Below, one piece after another: positions 37,040 to 45,150 of a stretch of DNA of 64,000 bases; position 1 is the stretch's first letter, and each line of letters begins with the position of its first letter. The stretch covers positions 124,001 through 188,000 of the forward strand of contig JALIHJ010000022.1 of NCBI GenBank assembly GCA_022984795.1. The letters run 5' to 3'. Source of the stretch: Fabrea salina. Taxonomy: Eukaryota > Ciliophora > Heterotrichea > Heterotrichida > Fabreidae. The notes beneath the pieces were generated by a model. It was given only the letters and a program-made list of their open reading frames with translations, was not told the origin of the DNA and did not search any database. A program made the translations under genes and the position numbers.

Positions 37040-37246
37040 GGTTTATTTTAAACCCCCTAGACAATAACAAGTAGCTCCAACTTTAAATCCTTAAGGGGCA
37101 GTTTGAAACTAGGGACTTAGACTCTGACATGTTTAAACACAGTTGCAGCAGTAGACTTATTTAATGAACCGTGAATAGGGCCGATCTCAGGTGTTTTTCA
37201 TACGCTGATTTGAATGAAGTTAAGTTAAACAAGTTAGCTAATTATC
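37040..37246. promoter_or_regulatory. 207-bp upstream region of the ARID-AlkB gene
   Basis: No gene seen. It separates CFAP20's... neighbour in tandem (both minus strand): upstream of the ARID-AlkB start at 37039 lies the 3' side of CFAP20 at 37247. It contains three TAGGG/CCCTA boxes at 37055-37059, 37110-37114 and 37176-37180, far above the density seen in coding DNA. Confidence 0.5.
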
Positions 37247-37819
37247 TCACTGCTTCTGAATAGGCAAGAATAGCTTGAATTCAGGCGGAAGCTCCTCTTC
37301 CGAGTAAAGTCTATCTGAGAAGTAAATTCGCCTGATTCTGCAGTTTGCATGGATTTGCACCCTGAGAGTTTCAATGTAGTTAGTTCCATAAGCTCTGCGA
37401 GTGAAGTCAGAAAGGTTGAACTGGATTTGGTTCCAACCTTCATCCAGCCGCATAGGCATAGTGCAAATGAAAGGCTTGACCCGGGTGGTGCTTTGGTAAT
37501 TAGAGGCCCTGAACCTCCTGCGGATGTTTTTGTCATCTAGCACCTGCACCTCAAAGGTAAAGTATTTTTTTAGGTTTTTGATTATCATCACTAGAAAAGG
37601 CAGTTTGATTCCTAAAGTTTTGTTTGCGTCTGCTGGACAAGTGATGTATGTTGTTGAAACATTTGTCCCCATTATTTCCAGCACGGAACTCTGAATGTCT
37701 TGGTCAGTAATGCGTTTTATGTGCCCATTCTGCACGTTTTTGTCCCAAATTTGGAGTGGCTTGGCCCCTATGCTGTAAAGAATGGACAAAAACCCTGATT
37801 GGAATGTGTTCTTGAACAT
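37247..37819 (-). CDS. CFAP20: CFAP20 (BUG22) axonemal and centriolar protein
   Basis: The 190-residue protein is nearly colinear with CFAP20/BUG22, an inner-junction protein of axonemal doublets that also affects tubulin modification. [57 protein letters not shown] and [16 protein letters not shown] are family hallmarks. It ends in TGA at exactly the family's C-terminus, which is good evidence that UGA is a stop in this organism. The 263-bp spacer upstream is the longest in the window. Confidence 0.98.
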   Translation of the reverse strand: MFKNTFQSGFLSILYSIGAKPLQIWDKNVQNGHIKRITDQDIQSSVLEIMGTNVSTTYITCPADANKTLGIKLPFLVMIIKNLKKYFTFEVQVLDDKNIRRRFRASNYQSTTRVKPFICTMPMRLDEGWNQIQFNLSDFTRRAYGTNYIETLRVQIHANCRIRRIYFSDRLYSEEELPPEFKLFLPIQKQ

Positions 37820-38082
37820 TAGAAATAACTGTAAACATGGCGCGTTTTGCTTTTTCTATTACGGTTTTATAAAACTGACCCCAACTAGTCTTAGGGCTGT
37901 TGTTTAGGGTTTAACTAAGCTAAAGTAATTTTTGCGGGTTTTTTGAACTTATTTGGTTGAAGTATGGTTATAATAATTTTAGCCATTAACTCTGGCAGAC
38001 GGTCAAGGCGAAGTACTATGCTTCGTACTTAACACAACTCCAGAGAAACTAACTGCTAGGCCTGGCCATAGCTTACATTAAA
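37820..38082. promoter_or_regulatory. 263-bp divergent spacer, CFAP20 / OGG1
   Basis: Longest intergenic stretch; no protein gene or tRNA seen. It has TTAGGG at 37891-37896, a telomere-box-like TTTAGGGTTTA at 37903-37913, and an inverted-repeat cluster at 37990-38045: CTCTGG pairs with CCAGAG, enclosing AAGTAC (38011-38016) and GTACTT (38025-38030). It may hold an unrecognised small RNA or just a larger promoter. Confidence 0.45.
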
Positions 38083-38967
38083 ATGGGCTGGAACTTAATT
38101 AAAACTTCTTTGTCTGAGTTTACTCCTTCGAACACTTTTTTCATCGGACAGGTTTTTAACTGGACTTATGTCTCTGAAAGGTACGTGGGGTGTCTTAGTA
38201 ATAAGCTTTTGGAAATCAGAACTACTGACTTGGGCTTTGAGTGGAAACTGACTCCCCAAGGAAGCGAACAGGAAGTGGTTAAGTTCCTTAACTTAGACAT
38301 TGACTTGCTAGAGTGCTACCAAGAGTGGAAGAAGGATGCACTTTTCGAAGAAGCTTGGAAAGTCAAGCCGGGCGTAAGAATCGTTAAGCAGAACGCCTTC
38401 GAGTGCACCATGGCCTTTATTGTCTCCCAAAACAACAATGTTAAAAGAATAGAACGCAACCTAAACAGCATCCGAACTGCTTATGGGGAACTAATTACTG
38501 AAAAACACGGCAAAAAGTGGTACTCCTTTCCTACTCCGGAGCAACTTAGCTTAGCTACTAGAGAAGACCTGCTCAAACTAGGTCTGGGCTACCGAGCTAA
38601 GTACATAGTTGGTGCTGTGCGCAAAATAATTGACAACGGCGGAGAAAACTGGCTAGAAGGCTTGAAGGAGCTTCCTCAGGAAGAAGCTAAAAGCAACTTG
38701 ATGCAACTAGACGGAGTAGGGCCTAAAGTTGCAGACTGCATTTTGTTGTTTGGACTCAATAAGTTCAGTGTTGTGCCTATAGACATCCACATGTGGAGAA
38801 TCGCACAGAATCACTATATGAAAAAGAAAACAGACAAACTTAACAAAAAAAGCTACTCCATGGCTGTAGAAGCTATCCAGGAAGCTTTGGGAAGTTATGC
38901 AGGCTGGGCACACAGCTTTTTGTACGCCACTAGTCTTTCCAAGTCTCTAAAGCGTAAAATCAAGTAA
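38083..38967 (+). CDS. OGG1: 8-oxoguanine DNA glycosylase
   Basis: The 294-residue enzyme removes 8-oxoguanine from DNA (base excision repair). It has the N-terminal TBP-like domain, the damage-pocket helix FIVSQNNNVKRI, and the HhH-GPD core LMQLDGVGPKVADCILLF with the catalytic lysine in GPKVADC and the catalytic aspartate in VPIDIHMWRIAQ. Both residues are present. No organelle targeting peptide is obvious. It is slightly shorter than the 345-residue human protein. Confidence 0.97.
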   Translation: MGWNLIKTSLSEFTPSNTFFIGQVFNWTYVSERYVGCLSNKLLEIRTTDLGFEWKLTPQGSEQEVVKFLNLDIDLLECYQEWKKDALFEEAWKVKPGVRIVKQNAFECTMAFIVSQNNNVKRIERNLNSIRTAYGELITEKHGKKWYSFPTPEQLSLATREDLLKLGLGYRAKYIVGAVRKIIDNGGENWLEGLKELPQEEAKSNLMQLDGVGPKVADCILLFGLNKFSVVPIDIHMWRIAQNHYMKKKTDKLNKKSYSMAVEAIQEALGSYAGWAHSFLYATSLSKSLKRKIK

Positions 38968-38976
38968 CTATAAAAA

Positions 38977-41250
38977 ATGGAATTCGGCAGTCAAGTGGCG
39001 GAAAGATACAGCCAAGGAAACTTGGTTCCGTCTTCGCAATCTTTATACCAATACGCCCAGTTTTACCTGCAACAAAACAACTACCAACTAGCAATTGCTT
39101 GTTTCCAGCAAGCTTGTATGGCAGAACCTCGCAACGCAACATACTGGCTTGGCTATGCTGAGTGCTTGAAGTCTTTCGGTTTGTTGGAAAAATCCTTGGT
39201 GGCTTACCAAACTGCTGCAAAATTTGAAAACTCGTGTATTCTCCAATTAACAATAGGACTAGTGCACGAGTCTTTGGGCCAAAACGAACCAGCCCTTTTG
39301 TGCTTCAACAATGCTTTAGCTCTGGACTGCACTAACTTTCTTGCTTACAACTACAAAGGCAACTTACTTCGTAAACAAAAACTGCACCAAGAAGCCATCA
39401 AAACTTTTTTGACTGGAATCGGTTTGGCAGGCAGTAATGAGCACCTTTACAATAACTTAGGTAACTGTTACCTTGACTTACACAAGGTCAAAGAAGCTCA
39501 GGAGTGCTACCTTCGTGCTATTGAAATCAACCCAGCAATGACAGCAGCCCACTGCAACATTTCTTCTATTCTGAAGATGCAAGGGAACATCAGCCAAGCA
39601 CTTCTGCACTGCCACCAAGCAGTAATGATTGACCCCTCTTGTTCTGAAGCTTACACTTGCATGGCACTTATTTTAAAAGACTCCCAAAGCCTCAGTCAGT
39701 GCCTCACTTACTACCAATACAGTCTGCAACTCAACCCCTCTTCTTCACTCACTCTAAACAACTTGGCTAACGTTATGAAAGACATGGGGGACGTACCCAA
39801 CGCTATACTTTGTTACAAAAAGGCTTTAGAAATCACTCCTTTTTTTCCTGAAGCTTTCTGCAACATGGTTTACGCCAAAACTTTCATTTGCGATTGGGAA
39901 AACAGAGACAAGGACTTTGAAGAACTTGTAAAGTTCCTTAAGCACCAAGTAGACACAGGTGTGGTGCCTTCAGTCCAGCCTTTCCACGCAATGGTTTACC
40001 CTTTAGCTCCTGAGGATAAACTAGTTATTTCTCAAAAGTACGCAGAACACACCAAAACGTTAGTAGCTAACTACCCCTGCTTCCAAACTTACAAATACAC
40101 CCCCAAAAACAAAATACGCATTGGGTACGTTTCTTCAGACTTCGGAGATCATCCTACTGCTCATTTAATGCAGAGCGTGTTTGGAATGCACGACAAGTCA
40201 AGTTTTGTTGTTTACTGTTTCTCTTTGTCACCCAACGATTGCTCTTCTTACCGACTGAAGATTCAAAATGAATGTGACTACTTCTACGACTTGTCAGGGG
40301 AATCTGACAGCTACAGAGCTGCAAGTTTGATACACAACTGCGCCATTGACATACTAGTAAACCTCAACGGGTACACAAAGGGGTCTAGGAATGAAATATT
40401 TGCCTTGAGGCCTGCAAAGATTCAAGTTTCGTTATGTGGCTTTCCCAATACAATGGGAGCAGACTACATTGACTATTTAGTTACTGACAAAACAGCTTCT
40501 CCACCAGAGTACAAAAAGTACTACTCCGAAAAGCTCCTTTACATGCCTAACTCTTACTTTGTCAACGACCACGCACAGTCAAGTCTTGGACTTTTAAAGC
40601 AAAGACCTACTCGTGAAGAAATTGGACTTCCAAGGGACAAATTCGTGTTTGCAAACTTCAACCAGCTCTACAAAATAGACCCAGATACCTTTAAAATCTG
40701 GATGAGGATTCTTAAAAGAGTTCCAAACAGTGTACTGTGGCTGCTGAGGTTCCCTGCTTCTGGCGAAGCAAACATACTCAAGCACACAGCTTCTTGCGGC
40801 ATAGATTCTTCACGCATAGTGTTCACTGAAGTAGCTCCTAAGACCTTGCACATAAACAGATGCTACTTAGCAGACTTATGCCTAGATACTCCTTTGTGCA
40901 ACGGTCACACCACAGGATGCGACCTACTTTGGAGTGGGTTACCTATGGTTACATACCCACTTAAATCACTGGCTTCAAGAGTAGGTGCTAGTTTGTGCAA
41001 AGCTTTAAGGTGCGAGGAAATGATTGCAATTTCTCACACAGACTATGAAGAAAAAGCTGTAAGGTTAGCTACTGGCCCTGTGCACCCTCAGCAAGAAGCA
41101 CACTTGCCTTTACATATCAAACACAGAGGGGGCTCAACTGAGTTGAAGCTATTAAGGCTAAAGGTTGAACATAACAGGTTTACAACTCCACTATTTGACA
41201 CTAAAAGGTGGGTAAGAGACTATGAAAGTATTCTTAAGAGCATAATCTAA
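38977..41250 (+). CDS. OGT: O-GlcNAc transferase (OGT), TPR plus GT41
   Basis: The 757-residue protein has about eight TPRs (residues 25-310) followed by a GT41 catalytic domain. Catalytic-region matches: RIGYVSSDFGDHPTAHLMQ (active-site histidine), NGYTKGSRNEIFALRPAKIQ, FANFNQLYKIDP with the UDP-binding lysine, RVPNSVLWLLRFPA and GHTTGCDLLWSGLPMVTYP. It should add GlcNAc to Ser/Thr of nuclear and cytosolic proteins; a SPINDLY-type fucosyltransferase is the alternative. About 20 His/Gln/Pro-rich residues near position 705 (GPVHPQQEAHLPLHIKH) are not expected between AVRLAT and the conserved C-terminal helix. Confidence 0.93.
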   Translation: MEFGSQVAERYSQGNLVPSSQSLYQYAQFYLQQNNYQLAIACFQQACMAEPRNATYWLGYAECLKSFGLLEKSLVAYQTAAKFENSCILQLTIGLVHESLGQNEPALLCFNNALALDCTNFLAYNYKGNLLRKQKLHQEAIKTFLTGIGLAGSNEHLYNNLGNCYLDLHKVKEAQECYLRAIEINPAMTAAHCNISSILKMQGNISQALLHCHQAVMIDPSCSEAYTCMALILKDSQSLSQCLTYYQYSLQLNPSSSLTLNNLANVMKDMGDVPNAILCYKKALEITPFFPEAFCNMVYAKTFICDWENRDKDFEELVKFLKHQVDTGVVPSVQPFHAMVYPLAPEDKLVISQKYAEHTKTLVANYPCFQTYKYTPKNKIRIGYVSSDFGDHPTAHLMQSVFGMHDKSSFVVYCFSLSPNDCSSYRLKIQNECDYFYDLSGESDSYRAASLIHNCAIDILVNLNGYTKGSRNEIFALRPAKIQVSLCGFPNTMGADYIDYLVTDKTASPPEYKKYYSEKLLYMPNSYFVNDHAQSSLGLLKQRPTREEIGLPRDKFVFANFNQLYKIDPDTFKIWMRILKRVPNSVLWLLRFPASGEANILKHTASCGIDSSRIVFTEVAPKTLHINRCYLADLCLDTPLCNGHTTGCDLLWSGLPMVTYPLKSLASRVGASLCKALRCEEMIAISHTDYEEKAVRLATGPVHPQQEAHLPLHIKHRGGSTELKLLRLKVEHNRFTTPLFDTKRWVRDYESILKSII

Positions 41251-41267
41251 TTGATTTCTCAACTCTG

Positions 41268-41290
41268 CTTCTACTCCTTTTTAGTAGAAG
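41268..41290. terminator. Stem-loop between convergent 3' ends
   Basis: CTTCTACT at 41268-41275 and AGTAGAAG at 41283-41290 form a perfect 8-bp stem with a 7-nt CCTTTTT loop. It lies in a 69-bp spacer, the longest of the convergent spacers here, between the OGT gene and a minus-strand gene. It could mark 3' ends on both strands; this is inference. Confidence 0.45.
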
Positions 41291-41319
41291 TAATTTATCT
41301 AATAGGTTAATTAGACCAA

Positions 41320-41940
41320 TTAATAGGCTTGAGGAAGTTTGAGTTTTTCCCACTCTAAAAGATTCTGGACTTGTAACTTATCTTCATGGGAACTCTGGTT
41401 GGCTTTTTTGATTTTAAAGTTAATGGTTCCTTTGTACCCGGGAGAGCCTACTTTTTTCATATGCTCTAGCCTTTCAAGTTCTTTGCGCTGGCCTAGTCTG
41501 GACCTGATGAATCCACTGGTTTTTATGTGCGAGTCGCTGAGTTGGCTGACAGTGCTGGCTCTTTTAGATAGGAGTTCTACTTTGGAGCTGGGCTTGAAGA
41601 ACCTAGTTTTCAAGTTCTTATAGTGCTTAGTCAAAACCATTACACACCTGCTTTCAGGCCTAGGTCTTGCAGCTTGCAAAGCAGTGTCTAGTTTGTTTAG
41701 TTGCTTAGCCTTTTCCATAGAAGGGTGTGGGTTCCTTATGATTCTGAAACAAGGTTTTTCCTCTTTCGCAATTTGGGGTTTCGTTTGGTCAAAGTGCCGT
41801 TTTTCAGGTAGTTTCTCAATGCCTTTGCTGGTTTGCCCTATCGTTCCTAGTTGCTTAATTGTGTTTTGGGGTATAGGCTCAATTATCTTTTTGGAAGTTC
41901 TGAACTTTCTAGGTTTTAGGCCGTTCCACTCTTCGTGCAT
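41320..41940 (-). CDS. Basic disordered protein, unknown
   Basis: This 206-residue product is rich in K, R, P, S and Q, with little predicted structure (FRTSKKIIEPIPQNTIKQLG; RSRLGQRKELERLEHMKKVG). No family recognised. The ATG at 41940 is chosen because the longer frame would need a GTG inside the divergent gene. It could be a microtubule- or nucleic-acid-associated protein by composition only. Confidence 0.65.
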   Translation of the reverse strand: MHEEWNGLKPRKFRTSKKIIEPIPQNTIKQLGTIGQTSKGIEKLPEKRHFDQTKPQIAKEEKPCFRIIRNPHPSMEKAKQLNKLDTALQAARPRPESRCVMVLTKHYKNLKTRFFKPSSKVELLSKRASTVSQLSDSHIKTSGFIRSRLGQRKELERLEHMKKVGSPGYKGTINFKIKKANQSSHEDKLQVQNLLEWEKLKLPQAY

Positions 41941-41952
41941 GTTTGTAATAGT

Positions 41953-42639
41953 ATGTCTTGGTTTATTAAACTCAGAAGTGAACACTTAAAGTCCTATCTC
42001 AGAGGAATCAAAATTTTAGAGGAAAAAAAAACAAAGTATTACAGAAAGTACCTCTTAGCAGCCCTAGTTTATGTTTCTTTAGTAGAAGCAAAAAGAACTT
42101 TTCTGCAAGAGGAGTGGGAAAGGGACTCCTGGGTTCCACAGTGGGTGTTAAAAGCTAGAAGGGAAAACTACACCAACATGGAGTTCTACCGCCGCAAAAG
42201 AAACAAACCAGTTACCTTTACCTTTACTAACTGGGACGAAGACTCCCAAATGTTCATCCATGTGAACGAAGAAACAGTGGACTTTGAAAAACTAGTTCTG
42301 CCTGTGCACTATTACGGGCAAGTAAGTACGGAAGAAGACACCCAGCTAATAGCTAAAATGGCAGCTTACTACAAAAACAAAAACAAAAAAAAGGACCTTG
42401 ACAACTACCTTAGGCACAAAACAGTTACTTTGGGTGACTGGCTGGTAGCAGTTTACTACTATTTTAACATTTGGACTAAAAGTTTTGACCCCTACTTTTA
42501 CAAACCTAGTTTTCTTTACAAAAACGAACAAGACATGATTGAACTTAACATGCAAAGAGACAACAAACCTGAAGTCATTGTAGACTTACTTAAGCACTTC
42601 CGCAAAAAAGCTAAAAAAGCAGTTAATAAGCCTCAATAG
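41953..42639 (+). CDS. Unknown basic aromatic-rich protein
   Basis: The 228-residue protein has many K, Y, W and F residues (KILEEKKTKYYRKYLLAALV; DWLVAVYYYFNIWTKSFDPY) and no recognised domain. Such composition is common in lineage-specific mitochondrial ribosome or ATP-synthase subunits of ciliates, but no targeting peptide is convincing. The start at 41953 is the first ATG past the divergent neighbour. Its last 17 bp overlap the end of the convergent PH-LRR gene. Confidence 0.7.
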   Translation: MSWFIKLRSEHLKSYLRGIKILEEKKTKYYRKYLLAALVYVSLVEAKRTFLQEEWERDSWVPQWVLKARRENYTNMEFYRRKRNKPVTFTFTNWDEDSQMFIHVNEETVDFEKLVLPVHYYGQVSTEEDTQLIAKMAAYYKNKNKKKDLDNYLRHKTVTLGDWLVAVYYYFNIWTKSFDPYFYKPSFLYKNEQDMIELNMQRDNKPEVIVDLLKHFRKKAKKAVNKPQ

Positions 42640-44533
42640 AAAACTGAGACCCTATTTCGCTTACAATAAGTTCTTGAGCTATTCCTTCGTTGGTTGAAAT
42701 CTTTACACACGCCAGTATGTAGTTGGTGTTTAAAGCTTGAGTTAAGGAGTCAATGCAAGTTTTTTCTAAAGGTATTCCACGTAAGTCTAAGTACATAAGC
42801 GAGGAGTTTGTTTTCAAGCCTTCAGCCAACTCTTGTATGTCTGAAGGCTCTAGTTTCTCGCAGTAAGACAAGTCTAAGGAGTAAATTCCTTGGAAGTCTG
42901 CAATGTAGTCCACAAATGCCATGAAAGACTTTGAAGTAAAGTTATTTTTTGAAAGCACCAGACGCATTTGGGGGCTTTCATCGCCTATCAGTGTTCTTGT
43001 TTTGCTAAGCAGTGCGTTTAGAGCCATTAGCCCTCTGTCTCCTATTTTGTTGTCACATACTTCTAAGATGTCAAAGGGTCCGTCTTTGATTCCTTTAGGC
43101 CAGTACAACTGCTGGAACCTGGCATGCAGTCCCCTGCACAGTAATTGCAGTCCTTCGTCTTCTATGAAGTTGCCTGACAAGTGCAAGTTCACCAAAGTGT
43201 TCCAAGTTGGGTCTGTTTGCTTAAGCAACTCCACAACACTTTTGATGCCTTCTGAAGTAATTTGGTTTTCACAGATACTTAGTGTTTCGATTTGGATGTT
43301 TCCTAAAAGCGACTCGCATATAAGCGACAACTGTTGGTCGTTGAGGCAGCACCTGTCAAGTTGAACAACTTTAAGGTTAGAATGGGCGGGAATAGAAAAA
43401 GCTATAATGTTTAAAATATCATGTTCGTGCTTCAAGTCTTTTAGTATCAGCGAACTCTTTTTCAAGTCTTTGAAAAACGAAACTACTTCAATAGAGGGGT
43501 TCAGGGTGTTTTCTAGGTAAATTTTGTAACAAATGTTGTTGTCAAGTGCAAATTTCCACTCTCTTCCATTGTTATCACTTTTGAACACAAAAGACCTTTC
43601 AAACAGATTAAGTGCAAAGCACTTTTGGTCCTCAAGTACACTCACTAAACTACAAGGAAGACTTACTGCTCCTTTGGGCACACTGCTTTCTGGAGTTCTG
43701 TACCATATCAATTGGAACCCCTTAAGAACTACCCATCTTTCGTGGAACTTGTTTGTAGTTCCTCTTCTTTTCATAAGGTACCCGAACTTTGCACAGTTTT
43801 CTTCTCTCTCTCCAGTTTTTGTTAGTTGTTTTTGTTTGAAAAACCTAAAAGGCTTGAGAGGAGGAAGTTCCTCTTGAGTTTCTTCTATGGAGCTTTGCGT
43901 GATTTGGAGAGTTTTTGAGTGAAAGTCTTCAAACTCTTCGGAAGAAATATCTGAGTCTGTATCTAAAAGAAAGGTTTTTTCATCTTCTTCTGAAGAATCT
44001 TGGCTAACTTGTTCTGAAACTTCAGGGGTCTCTAAGTAACTTTCTTCAGGCAGTTCTACTACTAATTCTTCAACTTCTTTTTCAGGGTGTTTTTGTTTGG
44101 GTTCGGGTGGTTTGTTTTGTTCTAGCTTGACTTTGTTATTTTTCGAAAACACAACTAAGTAAGCTTCAGAGTCTTGAATTTCCAAGAGTTGTTTTTGCAT
44201 AAAAGGAGCTTTTTCGGGCAAGTCCACTTTAATCGGAGACCTTTTCTTCTGAGCCAAAAAGCGAATGTGTTTGTTTTTCTGGGACAAGTCCCCTATTAAG
44301 CTAGAAAGTTCCTGGAAGTAGTCTTCGCTTGAAGACTTTGGCTGTTTGAGGGGCGAGTTACTAAAGTACTGGTCTAAAGACGAAATGATGGACTCAGGGG
44401 TTTCAGTAAAGGGTTTTTTAGGTTGAGGCGACTTAACTAAAGGTTCTAAAAGTTTAAGTAAGTCTGAATGGGAAGTAGTTTCATCCTTGGTTTCTGCCTT
44501 GTTGTTGGAAGTTAAAAAGTCCTGAATGTTCAT
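42623..44533 (-). CDS. PH domain plus leucine-rich repeat protein
   Basis: The 636-residue protein has an acidic, disordered N-terminal third, a PH domain at about 249-340 (FGYLMKRRGTTNKFHERWVV ... WKFALDNN) and RNI/CARMIL-type leucine-rich repeats at about 390-620 (VQLDRCCLNDQQLSLICESL; LVNLHLSGNFIEDEGLQLL). PH-LRR layouts occur in PHLPP and CARMIL; no phosphatase domain or CARMIL homodimer region is seen. A phosphoinositide-linked scaffold is the likely role. Its 3' end overlaps the convergent gene by 17 bp. Confidence 0.85.
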   Translation of the reverse strand: MNIQDFLTSNNKAETKDETTSHSDLLKLLEPLVKSPQPKKPFTETPESIISSLDQYFSNSPLKQPKSSSEDYFQELSSLIGDLSQKNKHIRFLAQKKRSPIKVDLPEKAPFMQKQLLEIQDSEAYLVVFSKNNKVKLEQNKPPEPKQKHPEKEVEELVVELPEESYLETPEVSEQVSQDSSEEDEKTFLLDTDSDISSEEFEDFHSKTLQITQSSIEETQEELPPLKPFRFFKQKQLTKTGEREENCAKFGYLMKRRGTTNKFHERWVVLKGFQLIWYRTPESSVPKGAVSLPCSLVSVLEDQKCFALNLFERSFVFKSDNNGREWKFALDNNICYKIYLENTLNPSIEVVSFFKDLKKSSLILKDLKHEHDILNIIAFSIPAHSNLKVVQLDRCCLNDQQLSLICESLLGNIQIETLSICENQITSEGIKSVVELLKQTDPTWNTLVNLHLSGNFIEDEGLQLLCRGLHARFQQLYWPKGIKDGPFDILEVCDNKIGDRGLMALNALLSKTRTLIGDESPQMRLVLSKNNFTSKSFMAFVDYIADFQGIYSLDLSYCEKLEPSDIQELAEGLKTNSSLMYLDLRGIPLEKTCIDSLTQALNTNYILACVKISTNEGIAQELIVSEIGSQFSIEAY

Positions 44534-44541
44534 TATTAAAA

Positions 44542-45150
44542 ATGAACGACTTGTTTGGGAAGGAGGACTTTGAACAGGAGTTTGAAGTTAATGAATTCAC
44601 TTTGGGAAACGTCCAGTTAAAGATCCAGGAGTTCTCTTTCCATCCCTACAACGCCAACCAAGCCTGGCCTGGAAACAAAGCCTTTGCAGAATGGCTGCTT
44701 GGGAACCTCACAAAACTGCAAGAACTCAAAGTTCTGGAAATCGGTGCAGGGTGTGGAGTTCTGAGCATATTTTTAAAAGTACACTATAATTAGAAACTAG
44801 GAGTTGAAATAACCACTTCAGATTACAACGATGCTCAGATTCCGGAGAACATTGCTTACAACTGCAAACTCAATGATTTGGAGGTACTGCCTCATATTCC
44901 CCATACCTGGGGAAACCCCTTCCCTATGGAGCACTTTGACTTAGTTGTGGCTTCAGATATTTTGATATACGTAAAGCAGTACCCCAACCTCATAAAAACA
45001 CTTAAGCAACTGTGCCTAAGAGGTAGCATTGTGTGGCTGAGTAACCGAAGACGCATTAAAACTGAAAAGTTGTTTCTTGAAATGTGCAGTGAAGAAGGTT
45101 TAAGTACACAAGAAATCGGTCCTAAAGTATTTGAAATTAAACTAATTTAG
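44542..45150 (+). CDS. METTL21/23-type protein methyltransferase, two exons
   Basis: Exons 44542-44778 and 44794-45150 give 197 residues. It is a seven-beta-strand SAM methyltransferase of family 16: motif I LEIGAGCGVLSIFL, an ENIAYNCKLN helix, and DLVVASDILIYVKQYPNL after strand 4. Family-16 enzymes methylate lysines or arginines of translation factors, chaperones or histones; the substrate is not readable. The intron sits directly after motif I, so unspliced transcripts would give a truncated, inactive product. Confidence 0.87.
44779..44793 (+). other. 15-nt intron with GTAC donor
   Basis: GTACACTATAATTAG, phase 0. It is the only one of the ten with C at position 4. Confidence 0.87.

Noticed and set aside
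37820-38082. tRNA or U6 snRNA in the longest spacer
   Set aside because: No tRNA B-box-like GGTTCGANNCC with cloverleaf, and no U6 landmark sequence.
38374-38388. GTAAGAATCGTTAAG in OGG1 as an intron
   Set aside because: It codes for the conserved OGG1 segment VRIVKQNAFEC.
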